From positions 1 to 9,623 of the forward strand of contig DAOWNY010000057.1 in the NCBI GenBank assembly GCA_030642325.1: DNA of 9,623 bases. Direction: 5' to 3'. How positions within the stretch are numbered: the first letter of the stretch is position 1; each line of letters begins with the position of its first letter. Shown in pieces: positions 6,473-9,623 of the stretch. Made by a program: the position numbers and the translations under genes. The notes below the pieces were generated by a model. It was not told the DNA's origin. It did not search any database and saw only the letters and a program-made list of their open reading frames with translations. This DNA comes from Deltaproteobacteria bacterium (GTDB taxonomy: Bacteria > Desulfobacterota > DAOWNY01).

Positions 6473-7453
6473 ATGTCTTTTCATGATATCATCGGACACC
6501 GGAGACCAATTCAAATTTTAAAAAATGCGGTGGAAAGGGGGAAAATCCCTTCCTCTTACCTGTTTTCCGGGATAGAGGGCATCGGTAAAAAATATTCAGC
6601 GATAACCTTGGCCAAGACATTAAATTGTAATAATAAAAATTCTGACTGTTGTGATCAATGTCTTTCCTGCAAAAAGATTGATCACCACAAACATCCTGAT
6701 ATCAGGGTTACCGAACCTGTACAAAATACCATTAAAATCGATCAAATCAGGAGTATAAAACAAGATTTTAGCTTTCGACCGTTTGAGGGTAATAAAAAAG
6801 TTTTAATTATCGATGAGGCGGAAAAGATGAATCACCATGCAGCCAATTCTCTGCTCAAAACTCTGGAGGAGCCACCCCTGGACACCCTCATAGTTCTAAT
6901 AACTTCCCATATTCACCTGCTTCTGCCAACCATTATTTCTCGTTGTCAAAGAGTCAATTTCAACCCCCTGTCCTCTGATTCAATTTTTAAAATATTAAAA
7001 AACAATTCAAATATCGATGATGACAGGGCTTACCTCTTAGCCTCTCTTTCCGAAGGAAGTGCGGGGAAGGCCCTTGCGATAAATCAAGGGGAATTGCTGG
7101 CTTATCGGAACAAGTTGATTAATAAAATTTCCGCCATTTCTCACCAAAATTTTAATGATCTTTTTCAATTCGCAGAAGAGTTGAACAATCGAAAGGATGA
7201 ACTCATCGATATTCTGGAGACTATCAAGACTTATTTTAGAGATCTGGTCCTTATCAAGGAGGGTTGTTTTAAAGAAAGGATAATCAATATGGATTTGGAA
7301 GAGGAACTTATAGCACATGCTTCGAAATACAGCGCAAAAGATCTTTTAATCAAACTGGAGACGGTTAGTGAGACTCAACATAAAATTACCGCAGGTAACA
7401 TCAATAAAAAACTGGCATTGGAAAGCATGCTGTTTTTGCTCTGCAATGCTTAG
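6473..7453 (+). CDS. holB: DNA polymerase III delta' subunit (clamp loader)
   Basis: Subunit of the replicative clamp loader, which opens the beta clamp together with delta and DnaX. The 326 residues hold an AAA+ fold. The P-loop region GIEGIGKK (33-40) has Lys40 where the usual Ser/Thr stands; delta' subunits often have non-functional nucleotide sites. A zinc module is formed by C52, C60, C63 and C66 (an extra C59 is present). LIIDEAEKM (111-119) is Walker B, NSLLKTLEEPP (125-135) is a clamp-loader signature, and SRC (156-158) provides the trans-acting arginine finger. AGAGGA at 6453-6458, inside the end of tmk, is the likely ribosome site at a rather long spacing. The gene lies 11 bp after tmk and 21 bp before ricT. 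Confidence 0.95.
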   Translation: MSFHDIIGHRRPIQILKNAVERGKIPSSYLFSGIEGIGKKYSAITLAKTLNCNNKNSDCCDQCLSCKKIDHHKHPDIRVTEPVQNTIKIDQIRSIKQDFSFRPFEGNKKVLIIDEAEKMNHHAANSLLKTLEEPPLDTLIVLITSHIHLLLPTIISRCQRVNFNPLSSDSIFKILKNNSNIDDDRAYLLASLSEGSAGKALAINQGELLAYRNKLINKISAISHQNFNDLFQFAEELNNRKDELIDILETIKTYFRDLVLIKEGCFKERIINMDLEEELIAHASKYSAKDLLIKLETVSETQHKITAGNINKKLALESMLFLLCNA

Positions 7454-7474
7454 AAAAAAAAGGGAACACAGCTA

Positions 7475-8293
7475 ATGAGGATAGTGACAGTAAAATCTAA
7501 AAAAGTGGGGTTTTATCGATCTAACTGCCACAATTTGGACTTTAAAATTGGAGAACAGGTTATAGTAAAAACCGAAAGAGGGATGGAGATTGGGACCATA
7601 ATCTCCCTCCCCTCGGAAATGAAGAAAGAAGACCTCCCGAAAAACATTGCCGCTATCGTTCGAAAGGCAGGTGAAGTTGATTTCGAACAGGAAGAGCGGC
7701 GGCGACAGACCGAAACGGAGGGTTTCAATTTTTGTAAAAATAAAATAATTCAACACAGGCTGGCCATGAAGCTGGTTGATGTGGAGTGTCTGTTTGATGG
7801 CAGTAAAATAATTTTCTATTTCACTGCCAAGGAAAGAGTGGACTTCCGCAGACTTCTTAAAGAACTGATCTCCCGTTTTCATACCGGGATCGAAATCCAA
7901 CAGATTGGGGCTAGAACGGAGACGAAAATGGTTGGCGGTATGGGCACTTGTGGAAGAGTTCTCTGTTGCGCTCAATTCTTACCTGATTTTGAACCGGTTT
8001 CTATCCGAATGGCAAAAATGCAAAATCTTTCCTTAAATCCGGCAAAAATCTCCGGTGTTTGCGGCAGGTTGATGTGTTGCTTAGGCTATGAACACAAAAC
8101 TTATCTTGAGTTGAAGAAAGCATTGCCGAATTGTGGTAAGATAGTATCCACAAAACATGGAACAGGAAAAATTATTAAACAAAATGTGATAGATAATCAG
8201 CTGCTCGTCCAATTGGATGAAGGAGAACAAGTCCTCCTGGGACCGGATGAACTGAAAGTGACTGTTCCTGCTAAACAAAATAGAAAAAAATAG
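7475..8293 (+). CDS. ricT: PSP1-domain protein, RicT/YaaT homologue
   Basis: The 272-residue protein belongs to the PSP1 C-terminal domain family. In Bacillus subtilis RicT (YaaT) works with RicA and RicF in a complex that binds iron-sulfur clusters and affects RNase Y-dependent mRNA maturation, sporulation and competence. The family hallmark is clear: CGRVLCC (C159, C164, C165) and VCGRLMCC (C196, C201, C202), with spacing matching the cluster cysteines I recall for B. subtilis. The N-terminal half (about 1-65) is a small beta domain with GEQVIVKTERGMEIG (26-40); the C-terminus is a beta extension ending in Lys/Arg. AGGGA at 7461-7465 is a good ribosome site. RicA and RicF homologues are not in this window, so whether it acts in such a complex here is unknown. 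Its position after holB is the same as in Bacillus. Confidence 0.92.
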   Translation: MRIVTVKSKKVGFYRSNCHNLDFKIGEQVIVKTERGMEIGTIISLPSEMKKEDLPKNIAAIVRKAGEVDFEQEERRRQTETEGFNFCKNKIIQHRLAMKLVDVECLFDGSKIIFYFTAKERVDFRRLLKELISRFHTGIEIQQIGARTETKMVGGMGTCGRVLCCAQFLPDFEPVSIRMAKMQNLSLNPAKISGVCGRLMCCLGYEHKTYLELKKALPNCGKIVSTKHGTGKIIKQNVIDNQLLVQLDEGEQVLLGPDELKVTVPAKQNRKK

Positions 8294-8304
8294 GTGACCA
8301 TAAC

Positions 8305-9623
8305 ATGCTGGAAGCAAAATCAATTTATTTGACTACCCCCATCTACTATGTAAACGCAGAACCCCATTTGGGACATGCCTATACAACCATCCTAACGGAT
8401 ACGCTTATTCGTTTTTATCGGCTGCACGGTTTGGAAACATTTTTTCTTACAGGGACAGATGAACACGGTGATAAAGTGGAAAAAGCTGCCCGGGCCGCGG
8501 GCGTAAGCCCGAAAGAGTACGCCGACCGAGTAAGCAATCTTTTTCATGATCTCTGGCCGGAGTTGAACATATCCCATAGCCGTTTTATCCGGACCACCGA
8601 TGAAAATCACAAAAAAGTTGTCCGGCTTATACTCCAAAAGGTCTATGAAAAAGGGGATATCTATTTTAGTGAATATGAAGGAAACTATTGTTACGGCTGT
8701 GAGCGTTTTTACTTAGAAAAGGAACTTGTCGACGGTAAATGTCCTGATCATAAAGTTGCCCCGGAATACATCAAAGAGAATAACTATTTTTTCAAGATGA
8801 GCAAATATCAGGAATGGCTAATTGGCCATATTAAAAAAAACCCCTCCTTTATCCGGCCTGAACGTTATCGTAACGAAATTTTATCCTTCCTGAAGGATCC
8901 CCTGGAAGATCTCTGTATCTCCCGCCCCAAATCAAGACTGGCCTGGGGTATTGCCCTCCCCTTTGATGATAATTTTGTAACCTATGTATGGTTTGATGCC
9001 CTCATTAATTACTTAAGCGGCCTGGGATATCCCTCGGGGGAATTATTTACCAAGTTCTGGCCTTCTGCGTCTCATTTAATCGCCAAGGACATCCTGAAAC
9101 CCCACGCAATTTACTGGCCAACCATGTTGAAGGCAGCCGGGATTGAACTATTTTCGCATCTAAATGTCCACGGGTACTGGAATATAGAAAAAGATAAGAT
9201 GTCAAAGAGCATGGGCAACGTAGTCAGGCCGCTCGATTTAAAAGAAAAATACGGCCTTGATCCCTTTCGATATTTTCTTTTACGCGACATGGTCTTTGGC
9301 CTGGATTCCAATTTCAGCGAAATAGCCCTGGTGAATCGCCTCAACTCTGACCTGGCAAATGATTTGGGCAATCTGGTAAGCCGTGCCATGGCCATGGCCA
9401 AAAAATATTTTCAGGGAAAGATAGCCGCTCCCAATAAGGATGAAAATGGGGATGACAAATTAAAGGAAATCGCCATGGGAGCACTCGGAGAAATAAATAT
9501 TTTCATGGAGGAACTGGCTACCCATAAGGCATTGAAGGTTATCTGGGAATTAATTGGAGCAGTAAACAGATATATCGATCATACCGCTCCCTGGAAATTA
9601 GCTAAAGATCCCGCAAACAAAGA
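8305..9623 (+). CDS. metG: Methionyl-tRNA synthetase, 3' end cut by the window
   Basis: Class I aminoacyl-tRNA synthetase that charges tRNA-Met. The frame is open from ATG 8305 to the window edge (439 full codons), so the C-terminus is missing. The HIGH signature is HLGH (21-24), the GTDEHG loop follows, and KMSKS lies at 298-302. The connective-peptide metal site has the sparse pattern C129-x2-C132 ... C146-x2-H149, like the single-zinc Thermus-type enzymes rather than the four-cysteine pairs of E. coli. The anticodon-binding region contains the typical YIDHTAPWKLAK segment just before the edge. A strong AGGTGA at 8292-8297, overlapping the end of ricT, sits 7 nt before the ATG. Whether the enzyme carries the C-terminal tRNA-binding extension cannot be seen. 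Confidence 0.97.
   Translation, partial: MLEAKSIYLTTPIYYVNAEPHLGHAYTTILTDTLIRFYRLHGLETFFLTGTDEHGDKVEKAARAAGVSPKEYADRVSNLFHDLWPELNISHSRFIRTTDENHKKVVRLILQKVYEKGDIYFSEYEGNYCYGCERFYLEKELVDGKCPDHKVAPEYIKENNYFFKMSKYQEWLIGHIKKNPSFIRPERYRNEILSFLKDPLEDLCISRPKSRLAWGIALPFDDNFVTYVWFDALINYLSGLGYPSGELFTKFWPSASHLIAKDILKPHAIYWPTMLKAAGIELFSHLNVHGYWNIEKDKMSKSMGNVVRPLDLKEKYGLDPFRYFLLRDMVFGLDSNFSEIALVNRLNSDLANDLGNLVSRAMAMAKKYFQGKIAAPNKDENGDDKLKEIAMGALGEINIFMEELATHKALKVIWELIGAVNRYIDHTAPWKLAKDPANK

Noticed and set aside
9111..9401. Long minus-strand open frame opposite metG
   Set aside because: It lies wholly within conserved methionyl-tRNA synthetase coding sequence and has no recognisable product or ribosome site.

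Overview
This AT-rich window (about 40% GC by eye) reads almost entirely on the plus strand. It comes from a diderm (Gram-negative-type) bacterium, because it encodes LpxC, the committed step of lipid A synthesis. A DUF4390 protein next to an NtrY-like kinase, and the order tmk-holB-PSP1/RicT-metG, fit a deltaproteobacterial (Desulfobacterota-like) or related uncultured diderm lineage. The sequence alone does not fix the phylum, and nothing points to a phage or plasmid.

Left block (184-5331): three co-directional genes. They are a secreted or membrane-anchored DUF4390 protein, a four-helix NtrY-like sensor histidine kinase (HAMP-PAS-HisKA-HATPase), and a 726-residue protein. The last joins an NtrX/NtrC-type response regulator (receiver, AAA+, Fis-type HTH) to a complete LpxC in one continuous reading frame. 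This is the most striking object in the window. The AAA+ part has lost the sigma-54 contact loop, the Walker B glutamate and the usual arginine fingers, while the receiver phosphorylation site and the LpxC zinc and catalytic residues are intact. My inference is that the block is an envelope-sensing two-component system tied physically to lipid A synthesis. The junction also carries an in-frame A_AAA_AAG heptamer whose -1 frame stops within ten codons, so a regulator-only product is conceivable.

Middle (5332-5807): a 476-bp gap. It holds four clusters of degenerate 7-bp-period repeats arranged A-B ... B'-A' (the right pair inverted relative to the left), a short perfect hairpin, and a possible 33-codon ORF.

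Right block (5808-9623): a tight housekeeping operon of thymidylate kinase (tmk), DNA polymerase III delta' (holB), a PSP1-domain RicT/YaaT homologue and methionyl-tRNA synthetase (metG, cut by the window end), with gaps of 11, 21 and 11 bp. No rRNA, tRNA, CRISPR array or insertion sequence was seen.
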